64,000 nt of DNA, taken from Caenibius tardaugens NBRC 16725. Lineage in GTDB: Bacteria > Pseudomonadota > Alphaproteobacteria > Sphingomonadales > Sphingomonadaceae. The position numbers and the translations under genes are program-made. The stretch lies in the NCBI RefSeq assembly GCF_003860345.1, contig NZ_CP034179.1:2836001-2900000 (forward strand), in the 5' to 3' direction. This document shows, piece by piece, positions 25,469 through 33,797 of this stretch. Every line of letters starts with the position of its first letter. Position 1 is the stretch's first letter. Under the pieces are notes generated by a model, which did not search any database, was not told the DNA's origin, and saw only the letters and a list, made by a program, of their open reading frames with translations.

Positions 25469-26341
25469 TTATTCAGCCGCTTCGAGATATTCCGGGTGAC
25501 CTTCGTCCACCAGCTTATTGGTATCGTCCCAGATGCCATCATCGATGACCGGGGTGATATTCAGTTCCTTGCGGATGTCTTCGACCTGCCAGTCGACGTA
25601 TTTGCGCCAGTCGACCACCATCAGGGGCACCTTCCAGTTACGCCCCTGAACCGCACCGCGATATTCCGCTTCAAGGTTGAGAACCATGGCTTCGGGGTAA
25701 TGCAACCCGTCCTTCATGATCGTCTTCGCCTTTAGGTAGGTCTGAACGCGATTGAAAAACGCCGCCAGTTCCGGATGGAAGTACAGCGAACGCGCATGCA
25801 GGTTCGCATTGAGCAGGGCCACTTCACCGCCATGGTTCGGACCAAAACCGGTGATCATGTGCTCGATATCATGAGTCAGTGCGGTCTGGCGCAGATAGAA
25901 GGTGAAATCGTTCACCACCTGCACTTCGCGATAGAAGATATCGAGTTCATAACCGCTTTCGACCATGAACTTGTGCAACAGAGCGCCCAGCGTACCAGGC
26001 TTGCAATCTTTCACCTGTTCGATGGTGAAGTTCGCCAGATTGCGGCCTTCAAGCCATGCCTTGAAATCCGGCAGGCGGGCCTTTTCCTCTTCGAACAGCT
26101 GCATGATGCGGGGCATGTCTTCCAGATTCTGGAGAATTTGCACCACTTCGGGGATATAGGCCGTGTTCGGCAGGTCAGCGCCGTTGCGACGGAGCATTTC
26201 CTGCGCGATCAGTGCCCGCAGTTCGGGGCTGTTGAGATATTTCGACGAGCTGACGAGGATCGAACTGTCGGTTTCGACCTTGCGGATGGCGCCGTTGAAA
26301 TATTCGCGCTCGCCAGCGCCGACTTGTGCTTCAGTAGCCAT
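25469..26341 (-). CDS. Coq4-like protein, copy 2
   Basis: 290 residues, paralogous to the protein at 16211-17062 along the whole chain (shared SSILVSSSKYLNSPELR and MLRRNGADLP blocks). The Coq4 motif HD-x2-H-x11-E is intact: H157, D158, H161 and E173 in LTHDIEHMITGFGPNHGGEV. A GGAG site precedes the ATG at 26341. It lies 6 bases after the amidohydrolase gene and is followed by a terminator. A metal-dependent role on an aromatic or quinone-like intermediate is possible; nothing in the sequence proves it. Confidence 0.8.
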   Translation of the reverse strand: MATEAQVGAGEREYFNGAIRKVETDSSILVSSSKYLNSPELRALIAQEMLRRNGADLPNTAYIPEVVQILQNLEDMPRIMQLFEEEKARLPDFKAWLEGRNLANFTIEQVKDCKPGTLGALLHKFMVESGYELDIFYREVQVVNDFTFYLRQTALTHDIEHMITGFGPNHGGEVALLNANLHARSLYFHPELAAFFNRVQTYLKAKTIMKDGLHYPEAMVLNLEAEYRGAVQGRNWKVPLMVVDWRKYVDWQVEDIRKELNITPVIDDGIWDDTNKLVDEGHPEYLEAAE

Positions 26342-26347
26342 GATGGA

Positions 26348-28090
26348 TTACTCCGCTGCGGCCGCGAGTGCGGCGTTTTCGTTGGCGGGAGAAAGGAACT
26401 TGCCCGGCTTGTTACCGGTGTAGGCACCGTTTTCGTAGGTCGGCACGCCGTTCACCAGAGTAAGGCGTGCAGGCATGGCTTCACGGGTGAAGCGCCAGCT
26501 GGTGCCACCCTTGCCATCGGGCATGTCCCATGCCTTGATCATGTCGCGACGTTCGATTTCATCGAGATTGAACACGCAGATATCGGCGCGCTTACCCGGT
26601 TTGATCACGCCGCGATCATTCAGGAAGAAGTGCTCAGCCAGCTTGCCGGTCATCACGTGAATGGCTTCTTCCAGCGCAAGTTTCTTCTCTTCGCGCACAT
26701 ACTGCGTGAGGAGCAGGGCGTTTTCGCCGCCACCGCACAGCATCTGCAAGTGCGCACCGGCATCGGAAATATTGCCGACCGACTGCGGGTCTTTCATCAG
26801 GCCGATGGTCAGGCCTTCGTCCTTGGGGAACGGCGCCATGTGCACGGTCGAGAAGGTGCCGTTGGCCAGAAGCCATTCCGCCATCGCGTCGCTGCGGTGC
26901 AGGCCACGGCTGTCGGCATAGTCCTTCAGCGTGATGTTGATCGGACCGGTGCCGTTTTCGCTGTCGATCAGGTAGAGATCCTGGGGGTTCTGCAGCGGCG
27001 AGTGCGGCCATGCCTCGTTATCCCAGCTGTTGCGTGCGCGGGCACGCCATTCGGGATCGGCCAGCAGGCGGCGCTTCTCGTCATGATCTTCGGCCAGCAC
27101 GACTTCGTGCCAGACATAGTCGTTCGACTGTGCGTAGATCAGCGACTTGACGATACCCAGAACGTTCGTCGGCGAAACGTGGGCATAGCCTGGCCACACG
27201 TCGATGCCGGCATCGCGCATGGACTGCGTGCTGGCCTGCATCGCGGGAAGGATGTCCTTCTGGAATTCGAGCGTGGGGATGGCGCCTGCGATCTGCACGC
27301 GAATTTTTCGGCCTTTCAGCAGGTTTTCCAGACGCTTGAGGCTGTCAGGGCCAGTCTTGCGCATGAATGTGTCGACAATCACCTGATAGCAGGTGTGCGG
27401 ATAACGATCCATGACATCGAACAGGGCCGTGAATTCGGCATCGTCCGCCAGCAGGGTCGGTACGGGGCGGTTGTCGCCATCGTGATCGTGCAGGTTGTCC
27501 GACAGGCCCAGCGCGCCAGCGGCCAGAGCATCGTCCAGCAATTCGGCCATCTTCGCGATTTCTTCCGGGGTCGCCGCGCGATCCCAGGCGTCCATGCCCA
27601 TGGCTGCGAGACGCAGCGGGATGTGGCCGACGAAGCTGGCGTAGTTCAGCGGAACCTGCAGGCGCTTTTCAAACGACTGGCGGTATTCCGACCAGGTGTT
27701 CCAGTCCCAGCTGACGAATTCCTTGAACGGGGCAAGCGGGATATCTTCGAAGAAGGAGAAAATGCCCATCACTTCTTCGCGGGCCTGCTGGCTCGGGTGC
27801 AGCGGGGCCATGGTGAAGCCGCAGTTGCCGAGGATCATCGTCGTCGCGCCATAGCTGGGCAGCGGATCGAGATCGGGCTGCCACCACATGCTGGCGTCAT
27901 AGTGGGTGTGGCTTTCGATGAAGCCGGGCGTCACGTAGCAGCCATCGGCATCAAAAACGCGTTCGCCACCGGCAGCAAGGTTTTCACCGACTTCGGTGAT
28001 CACGCCGTCGCGCACACGAACGTCCGCACGGAACGCGGGGGCGCCGGTTCCGTCAACAACGGTACCGTTCTTAATCAGCAAGTCATTCAT
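26348..28090 (-). CDS. Amidohydrolase of the N-acyl-D-amino-acid deacylase (D-aminoacylase) family, copy 2
   Basis: 580-residue paralogue of copy 1. Metal ligands H61/H63 are in GFIESHTHYDASM, and the GNCGFTMAP signature is kept. Conserved segments later include LGLSDNLHDHDGDNRPVPT and MLCGGGENALLL. It starts at an ATG at 28090 and is followed 6 bases later by the Coq4-like gene, opposite in order to copy 1. Both pairs thus co-occur under separate promoters. The substrate is unknown; an amide, lactone or ring-opened product is possible. Confidence 0.85.
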   Translation of the reverse strand: MNDLLIKNGTVVDGTGAPAFRADVRVRDGVITEVGENLAAGGERVFDADGCYVTPGFIESHTHYDASMWWQPDLDPLPSYGATTMILGNCGFTMAPLHPSQQAREEVMGIFSFFEDIPLAPFKEFVSWDWNTWSEYRQSFEKRLQVPLNYASFVGHIPLRLAAMGMDAWDRAATPEEIAKMAELLDDALAAGALGLSDNLHDHDGDNRPVPTLLADDAEFTALFDVMDRYPHTCYQVIVDTFMRKTGPDSLKRLENLLKGRKIRVQIAGAIPTLEFQKDILPAMQASTQSMRDAGIDVWPGYAHVSPTNVLGIVKSLIYAQSNDYVWHEVVLAEDHDEKRRLLADPEWRARARNSWDNEAWPHSPLQNPQDLYLIDSENGTGPINITLKDYADSRGLHRSDAMAEWLLANGTFSTVHMAPFPKDEGLTIGLMKDPQSVGNISDAGAHLQMLCGGGENALLLTQYVREEKKLALEEAIHVMTGKLAEHFFLNDRGVIKPGKRADICVFNLDEIERRDMIKAWDMPDGKGGTSWRFTREAMPARLTLVNGVPTYENGAYTGNKPGKFLSPANENAALAAAAE

Positions 28091-28374
28091 TCAAGCTCTC
28101 CCGAGGAAGGAATCGGGCAGAGCGCATTTCGCGCTTCATGCCGCTGGCACAGAAAATAACGCGCCGCGCAGATTCGACCAAATTGCGCAGCCGCATTCGT
28201 ATCTTGTAATGATCCTCAACGTATCACCACATGATCCATTCTCAAAGCGCGCGGTGATCGGTGCATTTGGCGCGGCAAGGAATTACCGTGATGGCAGCGC
28301 GGGTAGGGTATTCGTGCACTGGGATGGGAATTCTGCCGCACTGCGCCGCACCGGGATGAACACTTGACGGGCGA

Positions 28375-29190
28375 ATGCCGGCATCCGATGCATCGCGGAT
28401 GACCGGAATATGCCTTGATCACTTGTCGTTATGCGACATTTCCGCGCTCGACCTCATCGCTGTCGCGGCGCGCCTCGATTGTGAGGCCGTCAGCCTGTTT
28501 GTCACGCCCTTGCCGCTGGGGCCCTATCGCGATCTGGTGCAGGACAGTGCCGCCCGGCGCGAAGTTGTTGCCGCCCTGAAGGATACCGGGCTGGGCCTTG
28601 GGATCATCGAGCCGTTCATGATCGATGCGGCGCCCGATTGGGCCGGTCTGGAGCGGACGGCGGCACTCGCCGCGGAACTGGGGGCGGATATCAATGCGCT
28701 GGCGTTCGATGATCAGCCCGCGCGTCTGCGTGACGCGATGGCGCGGCTTGCGCAGATCGCGCGTGCGGCCGGGACACGGATGACGATCGAGGGTTTTTCG
28801 CTGTCTACGGTCCGCACGCCCGCCGATGCACTCGCACTGGCGCAAAGCAGTGGGGATGATGTCGGGATTACCGTGGATACATTGCACGTGATGCGCACGG
28901 GCGGAAGCTGGGCCGATGTGGCTGCCCTTCCGCCGGAACGGGTGTTTCATGTGCAGCTGTGCGATGGCACGCGGGAACCGCCAGCCGATCTTGCCACAGA
29001 GGCAGTGGCTGGGCGATTGCCACCGGGGCAAGGGGAATTCGCGCTGGAGGCGCTGTTGCCGCTTTTGCCTGCACAGGCCCGCATCGCGGCGGAAGCCCCG
29101 TTTCGGGCGCCGGAAGGCCTGTCTCCGCTGGAACGGGGGCGGATCATCGTCGATGCGACGCGGGCGCTGTTCGCCCGCGCCAGCACTTAG
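28375..29190 (+). CDS. TIM-barrel protein, sugar phosphate isomerase/epimerase (AP endonuclease 2) family
   Basis: 271 residues beginning MPASDASRMTGICLDHLSLC; an alternative ATG lies at 28399. The xylose-isomerase-like barrel pattern is seen: TIEGFSLSTVRTP, VGITVDTLHVMRTGG and VFHVQLCDGTREP carry the usual Glu, Asp/His and Asp/His positions. Such proteins isomerise sugars or 2-oxo acids or act as hydro-lyases. The ribosome site is weak. It overlaps the 3' end of the convergent ABM gene by 4 bases. The role in this region is not known. Confidence 0.75.
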   Translation: MPASDASRMTGICLDHLSLCDISALDLIAVAARLDCEAVSLFVTPLPLGPYRDLVQDSAARREVVAALKDTGLGLGIIEPFMIDAAPDWAGLERTAALAAELGADINALAFDDQPARLRDAMARLAQIARAAGTRMTIEGFSLSTVRTPADALALAQSSGDDVGITVDTLHVMRTGGSWADVAALPPERVFHVQLCDGTREPPADLATEAVAGRLPPGQGEFALEALLPLLPAQARIAAEAPFRAPEGLSPLERGRIIVDATRALFARAST

Positions 29191-29471
29191 AGCGTTTCGT
29201 AAACCGATCGCGCCGGAGGCCCGCCAAGCAACGGCTTCAGCGGCGCGAACGCCGTCTTGGGCACCAGTTGCGATGCGTCGGCATAAGCCTGATCCGATGG
29301 CCAGTTCTCTATGAAGAGAAACTGGTCCGCATTATCCTGCTTGCGCAGGATATCCACCCCATCGCTGCCCGGAAGCGCGCGGATCGTGCTGGCGAGATCT
29401 GCCAACGCGGCGGCGAAGGCCTGGCCTTGCCCATCTTGCGCGATCATGTCGTAAACGACGCGAATAGCCAT
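29187..29471 (-). CDS. Antibiotic biosynthesis monooxygenase (ABM) domain protein
   Basis: 94-residue dimeric alpha+beta barrel protein (IRVVYDMIAQDGQGQAFAAA and QFLFIENWPSDQAYADASQ). Members include cofactor-free quinol monooxygenases such as YgiN and heme-degrading enzymes. No activity can be assigned. It is the last gene of a leftward unit with SDR, AraC, EthD and SDR genes, 29 bases after the SDR stop. Confidence 0.8.
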   Translation of the reverse strand: MAIRVVYDMIAQDGQGQAFAAALADLASTIRALPGSDGVDILRKQDNADQFLFIENWPSDQAYADASQLVPKTAFAPLKPLLGGPPARSVYETL

Positions 29472-29500
29472 TGTTTTATCCTTCGTTGAGGGGGGTCGGA

Positions 29501-30373
29501 TCAGTAGATCGCGGCTTCGTTCCTGTCGCGGGGGTTGCCCAGCATGGCGCGATGTGAGGGGCGCTCCATCCCGCGATCGGTGATACCCAGTTCCTTGGCA
29601 ATTTCCGCGCCGACCAGCGTCTGCCCCGACAGGTCCTCACGGTTGGGGGCCTTGTCGATCGCATCCAGAATATGCGCGGTGAATTCCGGATTTTCCGCCA
29701 TCGCGATCAGGTCTTTGTACTGTTCGGGCTCGACCTCGGCGGAAATTTTCGCCCGTTCGGTCAATTGCGGGCCAAGCCAGATCGACACTGCGGCAACGCC
29801 GGTGCCGCGCAGGTCGTGCCACATATCGTGCGCCAGCTTGTCCAGTCCCGCCTTCTGCGCGCCGTAAGCCGGACCATGCATGTAACACGTCGCGCCAAAT
29901 GAAGAGACCATGCCGATCAGGCCGCTGCCCTGTGGCACCATGATCCGTGCGGCATGCCAGCTGGCGACGTAGGCGGAACGCAGGCCCACATCGAGAATCT
30001 TCTGCGCATCCAGTTCCTTTTCCCAGAACGGCATTTTGGTGATCAGCTGATGATGGATATAGGTGGCGTTGTTGACCAGAACGTCGAGCCTACCCTGTTC
30101 GTCCATGATCTGTTCGAACACTTTGGCGACTTGCGCATCGTCGGCATGATCGCACAAAACGGGAATGCCATGCCCGCCCAGTTCGGTAATTTTAGCCGCG
30201 GTTTCAGCGACTGTGCCGGGCAGGACGGAGCCGTCCCAGCCTTTCGCATCGCCCGGCGCGACAGTGCGTCCGGTCACATAGACCGTGTAGCCCAATTCAC
30301 CGAACCCACGGGCGATGCCCGCCCCGGCGCCGCGGCTGGCGCCGGTCACCAGCGCCACTTTTCTATCAGCCAT
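29501..30373 (-). CDS. Short-chain dehydrogenase/reductase (SDR)
   Basis: 290-residue classical SDR with TGASRGAGAGIARGFGE near residue 10, LVNNATYIHHQL near residue 98, and catalytic residues in MVSSFGA and YGAQKAG. It would oxidise or reduce an alcohol/ketone with NAD(P). A C-terminal extension (ITDRGMERPSHRAMLGNP) is longer than in typical 250-residue members. An AAGGA site precedes the ATG at 30373. Substrate unknown; a hydroxysteroid is plausible from context. Confidence 0.88.
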   Translation of the reverse strand: MADRKVALVTGASRGAGAGIARGFGELGYTVYVTGRTVAPGDAKGWDGSVLPGTVAETAAKITELGGHGIPVLCDHADDAQVAKVFEQIMDEQGRLDVLVNNATYIHHQLITKMPFWEKELDAQKILDVGLRSAYVASWHAARIMVPQGSGLIGMVSSFGATCYMHGPAYGAQKAGLDKLAHDMWHDLRGTGVAAVSIWLGPQLTERAKISAEVEPEQYKDLIAMAENPEFTAHILDAIDKAPNREDLSGQTLVGAEIAKELGITDRGMERPSHRAMLGNPRDRNEAAIY

Positions 30374-30434
30374 GTCGTATCCTTGTCATTGCGCTGTGGG
30401 GTGGCCGCCCGATCATGGGATCAGGGCGATCACG

Positions 30435-31295
30435 TTATGAAAAGTCGCCCAGGCCGGTGCTGGCCCGCTGGCGAAATTTCTGGGGGGAAAGCCCGCTTAC
30501 CCGGCGGAACGCGCGGGAGAAGCTGTTCGGGTGCGAAAAGCCGCAATTTTCGGCAATCTGCCGGATCGATGATGTCTGGTTCATCAGTTCTTCCTTCGCC
30601 TGTTCGATCCAGAAGTTCTCGATATATTTCGAGATTGTCTTGCCGGTAAGCGCGAGGAACTGGCGGTGCAGGTGGCGGCTGCTGATCCCGCAAAGCTGGG
30701 CGAGATCGGCCACGGTTGGCTGACTTTCGCCACTACTAAGCCGATCGCGGATGCGCCGATATTGCCAGGCTGCGAGGCGGCCGCTGGACTGGCTGTCGCG
30801 CTGCCGTTCGAACAGGCGCTCCATTTCCACGACAATCACGTTCATCAGCGCCTCGATCGCTTCCGGAGACCGATCGACGGGATTGATCAGTTCGCGATGG
30901 CTCAACCGCATCAGCGTACGCAGCGGATCGTTGCGGATATTGAGCAGCGATTGCAGGAAATCGAGTGGCGGTTCCGGCTTGTGGCGCAGAATATTTTGCG
31001 CGGTCCGTTCTTCGAAGATGCAGCGGATCACCCGGATACGCTTGCCTTCCGAGCGGCCCCCGATCGTAATCCCGGGATAACGGACGAACAGCGTGCCCAT
31101 GAAGCAGTACTTGTCCGGTGCAATGTCCGGGAAGCATGCCGAGGCATCCGCGGCAAGCGGGGGCAGGGACATCTCGAGCATAAGCTCGGATTCCTTGCGG
31201 GTGAATTCGATCATGTCGGGCCAATGCCATTCAACCAGCTCGATGCGCCCTGCGGCGACATCTTGCTGGTTGAGCACTATCGGCGTGTATTCCAT
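30435..31295 (-). CDS. AraC-family transcriptional regulator
   Basis: 286 residues, start at 31295 (MEYTPIVLNQQDVAAGRIEL). The C-terminal 100 residues hold the double helix-turn-helix: TVADLAQLCGISSRHLHRQF and SIRQIAENCGFSHPNSFSRA then FRRVSGLSPQKFRQR. The N-terminal part is a cupin-like sensor domain without clear ligand signs. It lies between EthD-like and SDR genes and likely regulates this unit or the divergent SDR/KstD-like unit. Confidence 0.9.
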   Translation of the reverse strand: MEYTPIVLNQQDVAAGRIELVEWHWPDMIEFTRKESELMLEMSLPPLAADASACFPDIAPDKYCFMGTLFVRYPGITIGGRSEGKRIRVIRCIFEERTAQNILRHKPEPPLDFLQSLLNIRNDPLRTLMRLSHRELINPVDRSPEAIEALMNVIVVEMERLFERQRDSQSSGRLAAWQYRRIRDRLSSGESQPTVADLAQLCGISSRHLHRQFLALTGKTISKYIENFWIEQAKEELMNQTSSIRQIAENCGFSHPNSFSRAFRRVSGLSPQKFRQRASTGLGDFS

Positions 31296-31318
31296 GACGT
31301 CTGGCCGATCTTGTCCGA

Positions 31319-32026
31319 TTATTCGGCGAAATCGTACTGGCTGGTCGGCACGACGTCGATCTGCGTGAAATTGATGAATCCGTTGCAGCTGTCGATCATG
31401 TCCTCGAGATGAGATGCGCATTTCGCATCGTCGCCCACCGCATCATAGAACGCGTTCGTGTCCGTCATCGCTTCGAGCGGGAAACACTCTTCCACGAAGG
31501 CGTCGTAGGTGGGCGCATCGTCCGTCAGCGGACGGACGATCAGGTTCTGGATATATTCGAAGTTGGACTGCGTGTAGATCGCCACGTTGGCGTGATGGCT
31601 ATGCCAGTGGTTGATCGCCTGCTTCCAGCTGATGTCCTGCCGGAACGAGATGAAGCTGCACTGCGACCAGCCCCATGTGCGCTGTCCGGCCACGGGCGGA
31701 TGATCGGCGTTCGGAATGATCGCCGATTCTGCAACCAGCCATGCGGCGAAACGGCCGCAGTGGGCGGCAACGGCGGCATCAGTGGGGCCACGGAACATAG
31801 CGTTGGCGGAAGGCAGCCACAGCTGCACAACAGCGTCCTGCTGGGGGGCCTGCCATTGCTGGATCAGGGGGGCGGCGGGATCGACGATCGCGTCGCGGAT
31901 GTTGACGCGAATACGGCTGGCGCCAGTCTTTTCCAGCGCTTCGGGCAGGCTGGTCAGCAGGCGCGCGTTGAAGCTTTCGCGGCTTTCGCCTTCATTGGCC
32001 CACAGGGCGTAGATGATCTTTTCCAT
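31319..32026 (-). CDS. EthD-domain protein, probably two fused domains
   Basis: 235 residues, about twice a single EthD domain. The C-terminal half (CSFISFRQDISWKQAINHWH, then HHANVAIYTQSNFEYIQNLI) matches the EthD ferredoxin-like pattern with its conserved HW..H. The N-terminal half begins EKIIYALWANEGESRESFNA and looks like a diverged copy. EthD proteins accompany degradative oxidations, but the reaction is not known. It sits between an SDR and an AraC gene in one leftward unit. Confidence 0.75.
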   Translation of the reverse strand: MEKIIYALWANEGESRESFNARLLTSLPEALEKTGASRIRVNIRDAIVDPAAPLIQQWQAPQQDAVVQLWLPSANAMFRGPTDAAVAAHCGRFAAWLVAESAIIPNADHPPVAGQRTWGWSQCSFISFRQDISWKQAINHWHSHHANVAIYTQSNFEYIQNLIVRPLTDDAPTYDAFVEECFPLEAMTDTNAFYDAVGDDAKCASHLEDMIDSCNGFINFTQIDVVPTSQYDFAE

Positions 32027-32038
32027 GCTCCGGGTTCC

Positions 32039-32800
32039 TCAGTCGAAATTGGCCTGCCCGCCGTCGAGCGGGATCGTTGCGCCAGTAAGGTAATCGAGAT
32101 CTGCGCCGCACAAGGCCACGATGGCACGGCCGATGTCTTCTTCGAGCCGGCCGATGCGGCCAAGCGGGATAGTGCGGAAGAATGCGGCGGCTTCTTCGGG
32201 ATTGGCTTCGAACCAACCCTTGAGGCCCGGCGATTCCGCATGCGGCGCAATCGTCAGAACGCGGATATTATCCGGCCCGTATTCCGCGGCGCCGGCGCGT
32301 GTCAGACAACGGATCGCCTGCTTGACCGCGCCATAGGCGCCGTAACCCGTCATATCCCAGCGAATTCCGGCAGAGGAGGCGAAGTTGAAGATCGCGCCGC
32401 CGCCGCGTGCCTTCATATGCGGGCGCGCCAGTTTCATCAGGCGCATGCTGGCCAGCGGGCCCGATTCGAACCCGGCAATAAAGGCTTCGTCCGTCACATC
32501 GTCGAGCTTGCCAAGCGGCACTTCCTGCGCGTTGTTGACGAGAATATCGAGCCCGCCCAGTTCCTTGACTGCCGTGTCGACAGCCTTGGCGAGATCGTCG
32601 GCCGATTTGACATTGCAGGCGATCGCGATCGCGTTGCCGCCGCGCTGGCTGATTTCGTCGGCGGTTTTCTGCACTTTTTCGAGAGTTCGCCCGGCAAGAA
32701 CAATACTGGCCCCGGCCGCCGAGAGCGCAAAAGCGATACCCTGTCCGACGCCCTGACCGGCGCCAGTGATCAACGCAACTTTGCCGCTAAGATCGGTCAT
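32039..32800 (-). CDS. Short-chain dehydrogenase/reductase (SDR)
   Basis: 253 residues from the ATG at 32800, with an AAAGG site 10 bases upstream. It has ITGAGQGVGQGIAFALSAAG near residue 10, ILVNNAQEVPLG, the catalytic Ser in FNFASSAGIRWDMTG and YGAYGAVKQAIRC for the Tyr/Lys pair. First gene of the leftward SDR-EthD-AraC-SDR-ABM unit. Divergent from the next SDR gene with 203 bases between them. Substrate not known. Confidence 0.88.
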   Translation of the reverse strand: MTDLSGKVALITGAGQGVGQGIAFALSAAGASIVLAGRTLEKVQKTADEISQRGGNAIAIACNVKSADDLAKAVDTAVKELGGLDILVNNAQEVPLGKLDDVTDEAFIAGFESGPLASMRLMKLARPHMKARGGGAIFNFASSAGIRWDMTGYGAYGAVKQAIRCLTRAGAAEYGPDNIRVLTIAPHAESPGLKGWFEANPEEAAAFFRTIPLGRIGRLEEDIGRAIVALCGADLDYLTGATIPLDGGQANFD

Positions 32801-33003
32801 CCTTCTCACCCTTTGCTAATTCGTAGATAATTGCGCGGCATTCTACGCATGGTGTTGACTTATTGGCAAGCGTGTCCACAGTTGCGTTGCGAATATGGTG
32901 GAGAGGTTCCCGTTTGATGACGGGCGTCGGGGGCGCGGAACGGGCCTTCGCCGGAGGCGGCGTTTTTCTGCCGTTTTATCTCCCATTGGAAGGAGTGTTT
33001 GGA

Positions 33004-33792
33004 ATGACAGTCGCCGTTATTACGGGGGCCGCAGGCGGAATCGGTGCAGGACTCGCGCGCGAGGCCGCGCGCCGGGGCATGCAAGTGGTCCTGGCCGATC
33101 GTGATGAAGCGGCCCTGCAGGAGGTTGCGCGCGGAATTGGCAATGCCGCCTATGCCGTGCAAACCGACGTTACCGATCCGGCCTCACTCGAAGCCTTGGC
33201 GGACAAGGCATACAAGGCCCACGGGCAGGTCGATCTGCTGTTCAACAATGCCGGGGTTCTGGCCACGGGCAACAGCTGGGAAATCCCGGTGGAGAAGTGG
33301 CAGCAATCCTGGGCCGTCAATGTCGACGGTATTCTCAATGGCCTGCGGGCCTTCGTTCCGCGGCTGCTGGCCGCGGATCGCCCAGCCCGGATTATCAACA
33401 CCGCCTCGGTTGGCGGTTTCCTGCCTTCACCCCTGATGGCGCCCTATTCGGCAACGAAGTTCGCAACGGTGGCCCTGACGGAAAGCCTTGCAGGCGAACT
33501 CGCCATGCTGGGTTCCAAGATCGCCGTGTCGCTGCTAGCACCGGGCCCGGTTAAATCGGGCATTTTTCGTGATACCCCGGGCCAGCAGGCGGAAGGTTTT
33601 CACAACACGATGATCGATATGCTTGAACAGAACGGCATGACCGGCGACCAGTTCGCCCCGCTTGTGCTGGATGCCATTGAACGCGGGGAATACTGGATTT
33701 TCCCGCAGCCCGAAGCACTGGAGCCGACATTCTCGAACCGCAATCAGGCGATTGTCGAGCGTAAGGCCCCTCAATTTTTTACAGTGGACTGA
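33004..33792 (+). CDS. Short-chain dehydrogenase/reductase (SDR)
   Basis: 262 residues beginning MTVAVITGAAGGIGAGLARE; LLFNNAGVLATGNSW and the catalytic stretch NTASVGGFLPSPLMAPYSAT with the YSATKFA motif. An AAGGAG site precedes the ATG at 33004. The KstD-like gene begins 5 bases after the stop, so the two are co-transcribed. A steroid alcohol dehydrogenase role feeding the flavoprotein is plausible but inferred. Confidence 0.88.
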   Translation: MTVAVITGAAGGIGAGLAREAARRGMQVVLADRDEAALQEVARGIGNAAYAVQTDVTDPASLEALADKAYKAHGQVDLLFNNAGVLATGNSWEIPVEKWQQSWAVNVDGILNGLRAFVPRLLAADRPARIINTASVGGFLPSPLMAPYSATKFATVALTESLAGELAMLGSKIAVSLLAPGPVKSGIFRDTPGQQAEGFHNTMIDMLEQNGMTGDQFAPLVLDAIERGEYWIFPQPEALEPTFSNRNQAIVERKAPQFFTVD

Positions 33793-33797
33793 CCGCA

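Noticed and set aside
25775-28159. 794-codon open frame antisense to the amidohydrolase/Coq4-like genes
   Set aside because: Low-complexity shadow of the opposite strand genes, which have intact metal motifs and family patterns.
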